A stretch of DNA of 64,000 bases from the NCBI RefSeq assembly GCF_003325455.1, contig NZ_CP025198.1:2604001-2668000 (forward strand), given 5' to 3'. Source of the DNA: Acidipropionibacterium virtanenii. GTDB taxonomy: Bacteria; Actinomycetota; Actinomycetes; Propionibacteriales; Propionibacteriaceae. This document shows positions 43,959 to 52,200 of the stretch, piece by piece. Both the position numbers and the translations under genes were made by a program. The stretch's first letter is position 1. Each line of letters opens with the position of its first letter. Under the pieces are notes generated by a model. It worked only from the letters and a program-made list of their open reading frames with translations. It was not told where the DNA came from and did no database searches.

Positions 43959-44642
43959 TCACCCGGCGTCGTGGACGAGGATCGCCAGCTGCACCCGGCT
44001 CGACAGCCCCAGATTCGCCAGAATCCTCGTGAGCGCGGCCTTGACGGTCGGCACCGACAAGTACATCCGCCCGGCGATCTGCGCATTCGACAGTCCCTCG
44101 GCCACACCGAGGGCGATCTCGTGCTCGCGCCGGTTGAGACCCTCCAGGGCCCTCCTGGCCTCGACCCGGCGCGGATCGGTCATCTCGGAGGTGGCCGCGG
44201 TGATCACCGAGCGCAGCACACTCGGCGAGAGGGTGTACTCCCCCGACGCCACGGCATGGATCATCTCGATCATCCGTCCGGGGGCGGTGTCCTTGAGCAG
44301 GAAGCCGTGGGCGCCGGCCACCAGGGCCCGCAGCACCATGTCGTCGGCGTCGAAGGTGGTCAGCATGATGACCCTCGGCGGGTCGTCGCCGGCCAGCAGT
44401 CTGCGGGTCGCCTCGATGCCGTCCATCCTGGCCATCCTGATGTCCATGAGGACGATCCGCGGGTCGCACTCGGCCACCAGGTCGGTCGCCTCGTCGCCGT
44501 CGGAGGCCTCCCCCACGATCCGGATGCCCGACGTCGGGCCCTCCAGCAGGAGTCTCAAGCCGCTGCGCACCAGCGCGTCGTCGTCCACCACGGCGACGGC
44601 GACCGGGCCCTCGGCATCGTGCTCATCAGTGTTCTTGCTCAC
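43959..44642 (-). CDS. NarL/LuxR-type response regulator
   Basis: A 227-residue two-component regulator. Receiver domain with VAVVDDDALVRSGLRLLL, phosphoacceptor Asp in IVLMDIRMARMDG and the KDTAPG lysine region; C-terminal LuxR helix-turn-helix LNRREHEIALGVAEGLSN followed by AQIAGRMYLSVPTVKAALTR. The GTG at 44642 overlaps the kinase stop (GTGA). Together with the kinase it probably controls the divergent ABC transporter genes that start at 46006. Confidence 0.9.
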   Translation of the reverse strand: MSKNTDEHDAEGPVAVAVVDDDALVRSGLRLLLEGPTSGIRIVGEASDGDEATDLVAECDPRIVLMDIRMARMDGIEATRRLLAGDDPPRVIMLTTFDADDMVLRALVAGAHGFLLKDTAPGRMIEMIHAVASGEYTLSPSVLRSVITAATSEMTDPRRVEARRALEGLNRREHEIALGVAEGLSNAQIAGRMYLSVPTVKAALTRILANLGLSSRVQLAILVHDAG

Positions 44643-45895
44643 CACGGCAGCCACACCTCCACCACGAACCGGCCGTCCTCGATCCCGTGACCGATCCTTC
44701 CACCCAGAGCCTCGACGCGCTCCTCCACACCGATCAGCCCCGAACCGGATCCGGGCACGCCCCGGGCGTCGGCGCCCCGCACGGCATTCGAGACACGCAG
44801 CCGCACGCCCTCCCCACGCCCTCCGGACAGGGTCACATGGACCGTCGCGCCGGGAGCGTGCTTTCCGGCGTTGGTGAGGCATTCTGCGATGATCCGGTAC
44901 AGGTTCCGGCTGGTCGGCACGGGCAGCTCATCGGCGTCGGGCAGGTCCTCGTCCAGCTCGATCCGCATCCCGGCCGCCCTCACGGCGTCGATGAGCCCGG
45001 CCAGATCGGCCAGGGTGGGTTGGGGCCGGGCCAGCCTGCCGTCCACCTCCTCGGTGTTGCGCAGCGAGCCGAGGATTCCGCGCAGCTCCGCCAGGGCGCG
45101 TCCTGCCCCCTGCTGGATGATGCCGGCGGTCCGCCTGGTCTGTTCGCCGGTGAGGTCGTCGCGGGAGGCCAGGGCGCCGGCATGCATGGAGACCAGGGTG
45201 AGCTGATGCGCCAGGGCGTCGTGCATCTCCCGGGCGATCCGGTTGCGCTCCTGCGCCTGGGCGGCGAGCACCCGGATCCGCTGCTCCCGCTCGGCGGTGG
45301 AGGCGCGCTCGGACAGCGAGGCGATCAGATCCCGACGGGCGCCGATGTACATCCCCAAGGCGATCCCCGAGGCCGTCATCGCCAGCACCCCACCGCCGAC
45401 GAATCCCAGATAGCTGACGTACTGGAGCCGTGACATGCCGGCGAAGGGCGGCCTCAGCGCTCCCAGCAGCTCCCCCGACCATGCCGTTCCGGCCAGCGAG
45501 AATGCCAGCGCCAGCACGGTGGCGGGCACAATCTCGCGCCATCGACGCCGGGTGCACAGGCTGATCGCCGCCCAGGTGGCCGCCGTCACGGCGCTCAGCG
45601 AGAATGCGGCGATCGCGCCCAGCACGACACAGATGAGGAACGGATGACGACGTCGGAATCCGACGAGGATGAAGGCGACGCCACCGCCCGCCAGATCCAG
45701 CCATCCGGGAGAGTGATTCGCAGTGCCGGTCTGGCTCATGAACAGTGCCAGCGATCCGATCAGGCACAGCCCCCACCGCCACGTCTGCTGCCATCCGGTC
45801 AGCGCCGGTGGCAGGTAGTGGCCGGGCACCACCGCCGAATTGCTCGCGGAGTTGCTCGCGGAGTCGCTCGTCACACCGGTCACTCTAGGCAGCAC
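44639..45895 (-). CDS. sensor histidine kinase, HisKA_3 type
   Basis: A 418-residue membrane kinase: about 40 polar residues, then five or six hydrophobic segments (35-200), a dimerisation and phosphoacceptor helix with ERNRIAREMHDALAHQLTLV, and an ATPase domain with NLYRIIAECLTNAGKHAPGA (N box) and GSGSGLIGVEERVEALGGR (G box). A GTG at 45874 is an alternative start. The sensing part is mostly membrane-embedded, typical of kinases that detect envelope stress or membrane-active compounds. Confidence 0.88.
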   Translation of the reverse strand: MLPRVTGVTSDSASNSASNSAVVPGHYLPPALTGWQQTWRWGLCLIGSLALFMSQTGTANHSPGWLDLAGGGVAFILVGFRRRHPFLICVVLGAIAAFSLSAVTAATWAAISLCTRRRWREIVPATVLALAFSLAGTAWSGELLGALRPPFAGMSRLQYVSYLGFVGGGVLAMTASGIALGMYIGARRDLIASLSERASTAEREQRIRVLAAQAQERNRIAREMHDALAHQLTLVSMHAGALASRDDLTGEQTRRTAGIIQQGAGRALAELRGILGSLRNTEEVDGRLARPQPTLADLAGLIDAVRAAGMRIELDEDLPDADELPVPTSRNLYRIIAECLTNAGKHAPGATVHVTLSGGRGEGVRLRVSNAVRGADARGVPGSGSGLIGVEERVEALGGRIGHGIEDGRFVVEVWLPW

Positions 45896-46005
45896 CAGAG
45901 CCTCCGAAGCGGTCCGAAGGTATTGGACCCGGGTCCGATGGTCGATGATTCCCGATGCCCGCGGACCTTGCGGTCCGCCCGGGTGGCTACCGCATCGTGG
46001 CTGCC

Positions 46006-46716
46006 ATGATCAACATCAGTCATCTCACCCGACGCTACGGCCCGGTCACCGCGGTCGATGACGTCTCCTTCACCGTCGAACCCGGCCAGGTGTGCGGATT
46101 CCTGGGGCCCAACGGCGCCGGCAAGTCCACCACCATGCGCTGCCTGGTCGGGCTCACCCCACCGACCTCGGGCCGGGCAACCGTGCTCGGCGCCGAGTAC
46201 CGCCGCCTGCCCAATCCGGGCCGGCAGGTCGGCATCATGCTCGACGCCACCGCCCAGCATCCCGGCCGCACCGGACGCGAGACGCTGCGCATCGCGGCCC
46301 TGGTTCAGGGCCTGGACCGCAGCAGGATCGACGCCGTCCTCGAGCAGGTCGGCCTGACGCCGGCCGAGGCGCGCGCCCGGGTGCGGACCTACTCGCTGGG
46401 CATGCAGCAGCGTCTGGGGATCGCCGTGGCACTGCTCGGGGACCCGCGGGTGCTGGTGCTCGACGAGCCCACCAACGGGCTGGATCCGGAGGGGATCGCC
46501 TGGATGCGTGACCTGCTGCGGCGTCTGGCCGACCGCGGCGACACGGTTCTGCTGAGCTCCCATCTGCTCCACGAGGTGGAGCAGATCGCCGACACCCTGG
46601 TGCTGATCGGCGGCGGCCGGGTGATCGCATCCGGTTCCACCGAGGAGCTGCTGGACGGCCAGAGCAGCCTCGAGGAGCTGTACCTGTCGCGCACCGACGC
46701 CGTCGCCCGCCGCTGA
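46006..46716 (+). CDS. ABC transporter ATPase (drug/lantibiotic export type)
   Basis: A 236-residue ABC ATPase: Walker A FLGPNGAGKSTTMRCL, signature YSLGMQQRLGIAVALLG, Walker B VLVLDEPTNGLDPEG, switch LLSSHLLHEVEQI. The C-terminus is short, as in export ATPases paired with ABC-2 permeases. It starts 110 bp from the divergent kinase gene and is followed 41 bp later by its permease, so the four genes form a signalling/export module. Substrate unknown. Confidence 0.9.
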   Translation: MINISHLTRRYGPVTAVDDVSFTVEPGQVCGFLGPNGAGKSTTMRCLVGLTPPTSGRATVLGAEYRRLPNPGRQVGIMLDATAQHPGRTGRETLRIAALVQGLDRSRIDAVLEQVGLTPAEARARVRTYSLGMQQRLGIAVALLGDPRVLVLDEPTNGLDPEGIAWMRDLLRRLADRGDTVLLSSHLLHEVEQIADTLVLIGGGRVIASGSTEELLDGQSSLEELYLSRTDAVARR

Positions 46717-46757
46717 CATCACCATCGAACACGCCCGTCTCGCAACAGGAGTCACTC

Positions 46758-47567
46758 ATGTCCACCACCGTTCTTTCCGATCAGACCCCCACGTCCTCCG
46801 CCCGCCCGGCCGCCGATCAGCCGGCCGTCCCGCTGGCCCGCCTGGTGAGGGCCGAGGGCCACAAGCTGACCGACACCCGCTCCGGGTTCTGGCTGATGCT
46901 CGTCATGGCCCTGGGCGGCATCCTCGCCACCGGGGCCACCGCCGCGGGATGGCATCAGGTCGCCCGGGCAGCAGGCGCTTCCTGGACCGCTGGAGGCTCG
47001 CTGGTGCCCTTCGCCCCGATGATGCTCCTGCCGGTGCTGGCGATCCTGCTGGTCACCTCGGAGTGGAGCACCCGATCCGCGATGACCACCTTCACCCTCG
47101 AGCCTCGCCGCGGCCGCGTGCTGCTGGCGAAGACCGTCCTGATGCTCGCCGTCACCGTCGTCGTCTGGCTGGTCTGCCAGGGGCTGACGGCGCTGTCCGC
47201 GGCGGCCGGAGAGAGAATCCATCCCGACTACCCGGCGTCCTGGGGCATCGACCGGGCCGCGATGGCCGGGGATCTCGGCTTCACCTTCCTCATGGTCGGA
47301 ATGGGACTGTCCCTGGCATTGCTGCTCGGCAATGCCGCGGCGGCGATCGTGGTCTACATGGCCCAGCCCCTGATGACCACCACCCTGGGGCTGATCCCCG
47401 GCCTGCGCACCCCGATGGAGTGGGCCTCGGTCAACGGCATGTCCCTGCTGTCCACAGGGTCGCTGGACGGACGCGACTGGGCCCACGTCGCGGTCTCGGC
47501 GACGATCTGGATCGTCATCCCGGCGGCGGTGGGCACTGTGCTGAGCATCCGGCGCGAGATCAAGTGA
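46758..47567 (+). CDS. ABC-2-type permease
   Basis: A 269-residue integral membrane protein with about six hydrophobic helices (FWLMLVMALGGILATGATAA; PMMLLPVLAILLVTSE; TVLMLAVTVVVWLVCQGL and others), the conserved LEPRRGRVLLAKT region, and a final Arg-rich tail. It would form the channel for the ATPase encoded immediately upstream. Such pairs export or extrude membrane-active peptides or drugs. Substrate unknown. Confidence 0.85.
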   Translation: MSTTVLSDQTPTSSARPAADQPAVPLARLVRAEGHKLTDTRSGFWLMLVMALGGILATGATAAGWHQVARAAGASWTAGGSLVPFAPMMLLPVLAILLVTSEWSTRSAMTTFTLEPRRGRVLLAKTVLMLAVTVVVWLVCQGLTALSAAAGERIHPDYPASWGIDRAAMAGDLGFTFLMVGMGLSLALLLGNAAAAIVVYMAQPLMTTTLGLIPGLRTPMEWASVNGMSLLSTGSLDGRDWAHVAVSATIWIVIPAAVGTVLSIRREIK

Positions 47568-47576
47568 GCCGTCGTC

Positions 47577-47645
47577 GCGAGAACGGCCATGTGTCCACCG
47601 CCGACCGGATAATCCATGTGGCGGCGGAAATATGGCAGAGCTCAT
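47577..47645 (-). repeat. 69-bp palindromic repeat, copy A (inverted)
   Basis: Reading the minus strand gives ATGAGCTCTGCCAT at one end, TGGATTATCCGGTCGGCGG in the middle and a degenerate far end. It aligns over 69 bp with copy B at 48644-48712, in opposite orientation. It lies just after the permease stop, before the 2H phosphoesterase gene. Confidence 0.75.
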
Positions 47646-47695
47646 CCCGTATCGCCCTCCTCCGAACTGCGATGGCGCTCACTACTCTGAGTCCC

Positions 47696-48253
47696 ATGAT
47701 TCAGGCGAGCGTCCCGCAGACCGCCCCGCACGAGGCCCTGCTGCTGTTCAGGATGCCCGCGGCCGACCCCGTCGTCGCTCCATGGCGGCAGCGGCACGAC
47801 GCCGCCTGCAAGGACGGAATACCAGCTCACATCACGCTGATGTACCCCTTTGCCCTGCCCGACGCCATCGCCACGAAGGACATTCAGACCCTGGAGGCGG
47901 TGATCGCCGGAGTGGCGCCGTTCACCGCAACACTGGCCGACACCGGCTGGTTCGGTGATGCCGTCCTGTTCCTGCGTCCCTCGGATCCGGCTCCCTTCAT
48001 CGGGCTGACCCGCGACGTCCAGGCCGCCTTCCCGGACTGGCGGCCGTACGGCGGTGCTTTCGAGCGCATCGTGCCCCACCTCACCATCGGCGACGACGGG
48101 CAGACGGCGCAGTTGGGGGAGGCCGAATGGGACGTGACGGCTCGGCTGCCGATCATCCAGAAGATCGACGCCGTCGAGTGGTGGTCCGGCCCTTCCGCCG
48201 CCAGTGGGTTGGGAGGCTGGACCCGTGCCAGGACATTCCACCTCGGAGCGTGA
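47696..48253 (+). CDS. 2H phosphoesterase (2'-5' RNA ligase-like)
   Basis: A 185-residue protein with two HxT motifs about 80 residues apart, HITLMYPF and HLTIGDD, the catalytic signature of the 2H superfamily (RNA ligase/cyclic phosphodiesterase-like). Substrate unknown; homologues act on RNA ends or 2',3'-cyclic phosphates. Start ATG at 47696 precedes IQASVPQTAPHEALLLF, the likely first strand; upstream in-frame starts belong to the repeat region. Its end overlaps the following membrane-protein gene by 29 bp. Confidence 0.8.
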   Translation: MIQASVPQTAPHEALLLFRMPAADPVVAPWRQRHDAACKDGIPAHITLMYPFALPDAIATKDIQTLEAVIAGVAPFTATLADTGWFGDAVLFLRPSDPAPFIGLTRDVQAAFPDWRPYGGAFERIVPHLTIGDDGQTAQLGEAEWDVTARLPIIQKIDAVEWWSGPSAASGLGGWTRARTFHLGA

Positions 48254-48647
48254 CAGCTCAGGTCGCCGCGGCCGAATCGTCCTCGTCATCTGGATCGCGG
48301 GCTTCCTAGTCGGCACCGCCTCGCACGTCCTCGACCTGGTGGCCGGCGGCCTGAACACCTACGCGCAGTTCCCCACCGGGCTGCGCATCTACTGGGTCTG
48401 CCTCACGATCCTCGACCCGCTCACCATCACGCTGCTCGTCCTGCGGCGCCGGACCGGCATCGTCCTGGCTCTGGCCGTGATCCTCTCCGACATCTCGGTG
48501 AACTGGGCCGTCTATCTCTTCGTCTCGGGCAATCCGCTGTGGGGAGTCGTCAACCAGACCGTCTTCGCTGCAATCCTCGTCTCCACCGTGCCCGCACTCT
48601 GGCGCCGGTTCCGGGTCGGCCGGCCCGACGAGCCCACAGCGCAATGA
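48225..48647 (+). CDS. small four-helix membrane protein
   Basis: A 140-residue protein with about four hydrophobic segments: IVLVIWIAGFLVGTASHVLD, RIYWVCLTILDPLTITLLVL, IVLALAVILSDISVNWAVYL and LWGVVNQTVFAAILVSTVPA. The GTG at 48225 is 9 bp after GGGAGG, inside the previous gene. The family is not recognised; its layout resembles small uncharacterised integral membrane proteins. Its TGA stop lies within the ATGAG terminal sequence of palindromic repeat copy B. Confidence 0.65.
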   Translation: MPGHSTSERDSSGRRGRIVLVIWIAGFLVGTASHVLDLVAGGLNTYAQFPTGLRIYWVCLTILDPLTITLLVLRRRTGIVLALAVILSDISVNWAVYLFVSGNPLWGVVNQTVFAAILVSTVPALWRRFRVGRPDEPTAQ

Positions 48648-48712
48648 GTTCTGCCATGTGACCGCCGCCGCGTGGATTATCCAGTCGGCGGCGTATATAC
48701 GGCAGAACTCAT
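48644..48712 (+). repeat. 69-bp palindromic repeat, copy B
   Basis: Terminal inverted repeats ATGAGTTCTGCC (48644-48655) and GGCAGAACTCAT (48701-48712) are perfect over 12 bp; an inner pair CGCCGCCG/CGGCGGCG flanks GTGGATTATCCAGT. The whole 69 bp can fold as a long hairpin. It begins in the stop codon of the preceding gene. Confidence 0.85.
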
Positions 48713-48734
48713 TCCTGCCTCTGACTGTCCCGAG

Positions 48735-48803
48735 ACGAGTCCTGCCACAGGACCACCGCGAACCGCACAGCGCGCTCGACAGTCGTGTGATGGCAGAACT
48801 CAT
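48735..48803 (+). repeat. 69-bp palindromic repeat, copy C (diverged)
   Basis: Same length and same ends as copy B (ACGAGTCCTGCC to GGCAGAACTCAT) but with a different interior. It is 22 bp after copy B and 50 bp before the histidine phosphatase start. The shared ends with unshared middle suggest a decayed or variant member of the family. Confidence 0.7.
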
Positions 48804-48853
48804 TCCCAGCAATAGCCCTCGCAGCCGGTCCGGCACGCCAGTAGGCTCGCGCC

Positions 48854-49435
48854 GTGACCCTCCTCGTCCTCGTCCGCCACGGCCAGTCCACCTGGAACCT
48901 GGAGCATCGCCTCCAGGGGCAGAGGATGGATGTCCCCCTCACCCCGCTGGGGCGCAGGCAGGCCGACCAGGCGGCACGGAGGGTCAAGGCCCTCGTCCCC
49001 CCCGCGACCCCCGTCTACTCCTCCGACCAGGACCGCGCCCTTCAGACCGCCGCCCCGATCGCCGCGGCCCTCACGGTCCAGCCCCGCCCCGATCCGAGGC
49101 TCCGCGAGCAGGACCTCGGACGGATGGAGGGCCTGCTGCCCGAACAGCTCACCCCCGAACCCGCACCCGAGGGCGTCGACATCGCCGACGTGCGCTGGGG
49201 AGGCGGCGAATCCCTGGCCGACGTCGCGGCCCGGCTGCGCTCATTCCTCTCCGATCTGGCCGCTGCCGAGGACGGCCGCTCCCCCGCCCGGGCCGTCATC
49301 GTCTCCCACGGCGACACCCTGCGAGTGCTCCTGGCCCTGCTCGACGGCCGCACCCACCGCGAGTGCAACTTCGACCTCGTCCTGGGAAACGGCGAGGTCA
49401 TCACCCGGGACGCCGATCCGGCGCAGGTAGCCTGA
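48854..49435 (+). CDS. histidine phosphatase (phosphoglycerate-mutase-like)
   Basis: A 193-residue member of the histidine phosphatase superfamily: LVLVRHGQSTWNLEHRLQG carries the catalytic RHG, ERD-like LREQDLGRMEG follows and the second His is in VIVSHGDTLRVLLALL. Specificity cannot be told; homologues dephosphorylate small metabolites. GTG start at 48854 has no ribosome-binding site, but TAGGCT ends 6 bp upstream, suggesting a leaderless transcript. Followed 5 bp later by the FolP2-like gene. Confidence 0.85.
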   Translation: MTLLVLVRHGQSTWNLEHRLQGQRMDVPLTPLGRRQADQAARRVKALVPPATPVYSSDQDRALQTAAPIAAALTVQPRPDPRLREQDLGRMEGLLPEQLTPEPAPEGVDIADVRWGGGESLADVAARLRSFLSDLAAAEDGRSPARAVIVSHGDTLRVLLALLDGRTHRECNFDLVLGNGEVITRDADPAQVA

Positions 49436-49440
49436 CCAGC

Positions 49441-50328
49441 GTGTCAGGCTCCTCCATCCCGCAACCGGCCCCGCTGATCCTGCGCGACCAGCGCTTCGAC
49501 GCGTCCCACCCGGCCGTCATGGCCGTCATCAACCGCACCCCCGACTCCTTCTACTCCCCCGCCCGGCACACCCTCGACGACGCCCTGCGCCGTCTCGACG
49601 AGGTGGTCGACCAGGGAGCCGACATCGTCGACGTCGGCGGGGTCCGCGCCGGCGAGGACGGCCCCGAGGTGAGCCCGGCCGAGGAGATCCGGCGCGTCCG
49701 GCCCTTCCTCGAGGAGGCCCGCCGTCACCACCCCGAGATCCTGCTGAGCCTCGACACCTGGCGCTCCGAGGTGGCCCGGGCCTGCGCCGGCCTGGTCGAC
49801 GTCGTGAATGACACCTGGGCCGGCGCCGACCCCGGGCTGGTCCACGTGGCCGCCGATCTCGAGGCCGGCCACGTCGTCTCCCACACCGGAGGGCTGCCTC
49901 CCCGCACCGATCCGCACCATGTGCACTACGAGCACGGCGTGGTGGACGACGCCATCGCCGAACTCTCCAGGGCCGCGGCCAGGGACCAGGCGGCCGGCAT
50001 CCCCGCAGAACGGATCATCGTCGACCCCACGCTGGACTTCGGCAAGACGACCGCCGACTCCCTGGCCTGCGTGCGCGCCACCGACCGGTTCGTGGCGCTG
50101 GGTCACCCGGTGCTGGTGGCGGCCTCCCGCAAGGATTTCGTCGGGGAGACCCTTGACCTGCCGATCGACGACCGGCTGGAGGGCAGCCTCGCCGCCGTGG
50201 CGGTTTCGACCTGGCTGGGAGCGACCGTCGTCCGCGCCCATGACATCGCCGCGACCAGGAGGATCGTCGACATGGTCGCCTCGATCCGCGGCGACCGCGT
50301 TCCCGCCCTCGCCCTGCGCGGCGTCTGA
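49441..50328 (+). CDS. FolP2-like dihydropteroate synthase homologue
   Basis: A 295-residue TIM-barrel protein of the dihydropteroate synthase family but resembling mycobacterial FolP2 rather than FolP1: VMAVINRTPDSFYSP (in place of NVTPDSFSDGG), ADIVDVGGVRAGEDG and LVAASRKDFVGETLD. FolP2 proteins are reported not to make dihydropteroate, so folate synthesis should not be assumed. GTG start at 49441, 5 bp after the phosphatase stop, suggests an operon. Convergent with the next response-regulator gene. Confidence 0.8.
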   Translation: MSGSSIPQPAPLILRDQRFDASHPAVMAVINRTPDSFYSPARHTLDDALRRLDEVVDQGADIVDVGGVRAGEDGPEVSPAEEIRRVRPFLEEARRHHPEILLSLDTWRSEVARACAGLVDVVNDTWAGADPGLVHVAADLEAGHVVSHTGGLPPRTDPHHVHYEHGVVDDAIAELSRAAARDQAAGIPAERIIVDPTLDFGKTTADSLACVRATDRFVALGHPVLVAASRKDFVGETLDLPIDDRLEGSLAAVAVSTWLGATVVRAHDIAATRRIVDMVASIRGDRVPALALRGV

Positions 50329-50347
50329 ACGGCCCCGGACCGAGATC

Positions 50348-50965
50348 TCACAGCCAGCCCAGTTCGCGGGCATTGCGGGCCGCCTCGGCCCGGTTGGCGC
50401 TGTGGGTCTTGCCGATCGCCGAGGAGACGTGGTTGCGCACCGTGCCCGTCGACAGGCTCAACCGGTCGGCGATCACGGTGATCGAGGATCCGTCCTCGGC
50501 CAGCCTGAGGATCTCCTGCTCGCGCTCGGTGAGCGGATTGTGCCCCTCGACCAGGGATTCGGCGGCCAGCTCCGGATCGATCACCCGGCCGCCCCCGTGA
50601 ACCGTGCGCACCGCCTGGGCCAGCTCGGAGGCGGGGGTGTCCTTGACGATGAATCCCGCCACCCCGGCGTCCATCGCCCGGCGCAGGTATCCGGGCCGAC
50701 CGAAGGTGGTCACCACCAGCACCCGGCACTCGGGGCAGGATTCGGCGAGCTGTTCGGCGACGGTGATCCCGTCCAGACCCGGCATCTCGATGTCGAGGAG
50801 GCAGACGTCGGGGCGGCTGCCGACGACCATGCCGACGACCTCGTCGCCGCGCCCGCACTCGGCGACGACGTCGAGATCGGGCTCGGCAGACAGCAGGGCC
50901 CGCAGCGCGCCGCGGACCAGGGCCTGGTCGTCGGCGATCGCCAGCCGGATGGTCATGGAGGTCAT
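50348..50965 (-). CDS. NarL/DesR-type response regulator
   Basis: A 205-residue two-component regulator: receiver motif LAIADDQALVRGALRALL, phosphoacceptor Asp in VCLLDIEMPGLDG, KDTPASEL, and LuxR helix-turn-helix LTEREQEILRLAEDGSS plus TGTVRNHVSSAIGKTHSANR. It starts overlapping the kinase stop. With the kinase and ABC genes upstream on the same strand it forms a module like B. subtilis DesKR. Confidence 0.9.
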   Translation of the reverse strand: MTSMTIRLAIADDQALVRGALRALLSAEPDLDVVAECGRGDEVVGMVVGSRPDVCLLDIEMPGLDGITVAEQLAESCPECRVLVVTTFGRPGYLRRAMDAGVAGFIVKDTPASELAQAVRTVHGGGRVIDPELAAESLVEGHNPLTEREQEILRLAEDGSSITVIADRLSLSTGTVRNHVSSAIGKTHSANRAEAARNARELGWL

Positions 50966-52167
50966 CCTGTCACCAGGATGGCCACCCCCCGTCCGTCCGG
51001 GCCGGGGCCGCTCCAGAACTCCCCACCGGCCGCCTCGACGCGCCGGCGCATCCCGGCCCTGCCGGCACCCTCGGGCGCATTCTCCTCCCCGACGCCGTCG
51101 TCGACGATCCGCAGCCGGTCGTCGCCGACGTCGATGGTGCAGGTGCGGGCCTTCGAGTGACGGATGATGTTGGTGACGGCCTCGCGCAGCACCCAGCCCC
51201 GGACGATGTCGAAGGGGTCCTGGCCGACATCCGAGCCGACGGCGGGGCCAGGGCCAGAGCCGGTGCCGCCACGGATGTCATCGATCACCAGGTCGATTCC
51301 AGCGGCCCTCAGCGCGATCCGGGCCTCGGCGAGCTGACCGTCGACACCCTGAGGCTGAAGGCCGCCGACCAGCGCCCGCATCTGCGTCAGCGAGTCGCGC
51401 GACATGCGGTGAAGGTCGCGGGCCTGCTGCTTGGCGGCCTCGGGATCCTTGTCGACGAAGCGGCCCATCAGCTCGGCCTTCATCGCCATCACGGTCAGCG
51501 ACTGGCCGAGCAGGTCGTGGACGTCGGAGGCGATCCGCTCCCGTTCCCCCAGCCGCGCGGCGCTCTCCCGGGCCCGGGCCTGCTCGACGTCCCGCCGGCC
51601 CTCGCTGCGGGCGACGATCCCGAAGGCGAACACCAGGGCCATCCCGATCAGAGGGAGGGTCTCCCACCCCGTCATGGCGCCGCGCAGCAGCGCCGTCGAC
51701 ACGGCCGCCACGATGACCGCCAGGATCGTGATCACCGTCCAGCCGGGCATCAGGAAGGCGGCGTAGGCCACCAGGTAGCAGCACATCGTCAGTGCCGGGG
51801 CGCCGCGCAGCACCGCCAGTACGATGATCAGCGCCAAAAGGACTCCCAGCCACACCCATGACGCCGGCCGTGCGCGGCGGTGGGCCGGCGAGGACTCGAT
51901 GGCATCGTCGTCCGTCCAGAAACCCACCAGGTAGCAGACGATGAACACGCCGATATCGATCAGGCTGAGGGTCTTGACGGTGGTCGAGAGGCTCTGGTCG
52001 AAGATCACCGCCAGCACCGGGAAGGCCACGAACCCCAACCAGACGCCGGTGGTGACGAGCACCGTGCCATGGGTTCGCCCGTACGCCCTGGCGCGCATTC
52101 GCCGATGGCCCCGATCAGCGCGGGCGCGCCCGCGAGACGCGGATTCAGAGCTGTACATCGGTGCCAC
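50962..52167 (-). CDS. sensor histidine kinase, DesK-like
   Basis: A 401-residue kinase: N-terminal basic stretch, about five hydrophobic helices (~30-185), dimerisation helix with ERERIASDVHDLLGQSLTVM containing the phosphoacceptor His, and an ATPase domain with VLREAVTNIIRHSKARTC (N box) and GRAGMRRRVEAAGGEF. The architecture is that of DesK-like sensors. Downstream stop overlaps the regulator start by 4 bp; the upstream permease ends 33 bp before, so all four genes are probably cotranscribed. Confidence 0.88.
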   Translation of the reverse strand: MAPMYSSESASRGRARADRGHRRMRARAYGRTHGTVLVTTGVWLGFVAFPVLAVIFDQSLSTTVKTLSLIDIGVFIVCYLVGFWTDDDAIESSPAHRRARPASWVWLGVLLALIIVLAVLRGAPALTMCCYLVAYAAFLMPGWTVITILAVIVAAVSTALLRGAMTGWETLPLIGMALVFAFGIVARSEGRRDVEQARARESAARLGERERIASDVHDLLGQSLTVMAMKAELMGRFVDKDPEAAKQQARDLHRMSRDSLTQMRALVGGLQPQGVDGQLAEARIALRAAGIDLVIDDIRGGTGSGPGPAVGSDVGQDPFDIVRGWVLREAVTNIIRHSKARTCTIDVGDDRLRIVDDGVGEENAPEGAGRAGMRRRVEAAGGEFWSGPGPDGRGVAILVTG

Positions 52168-52200
52168 CTCCTCGTGCTCCGATCATGCTCCCCGCCCCGG

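Noticed and set aside
46949..47695. Upstream extension of the 2H phosphoesterase
   Set aside because: The extra sequence is out-of-frame translation of the ABC permease and a palindromic repeat.
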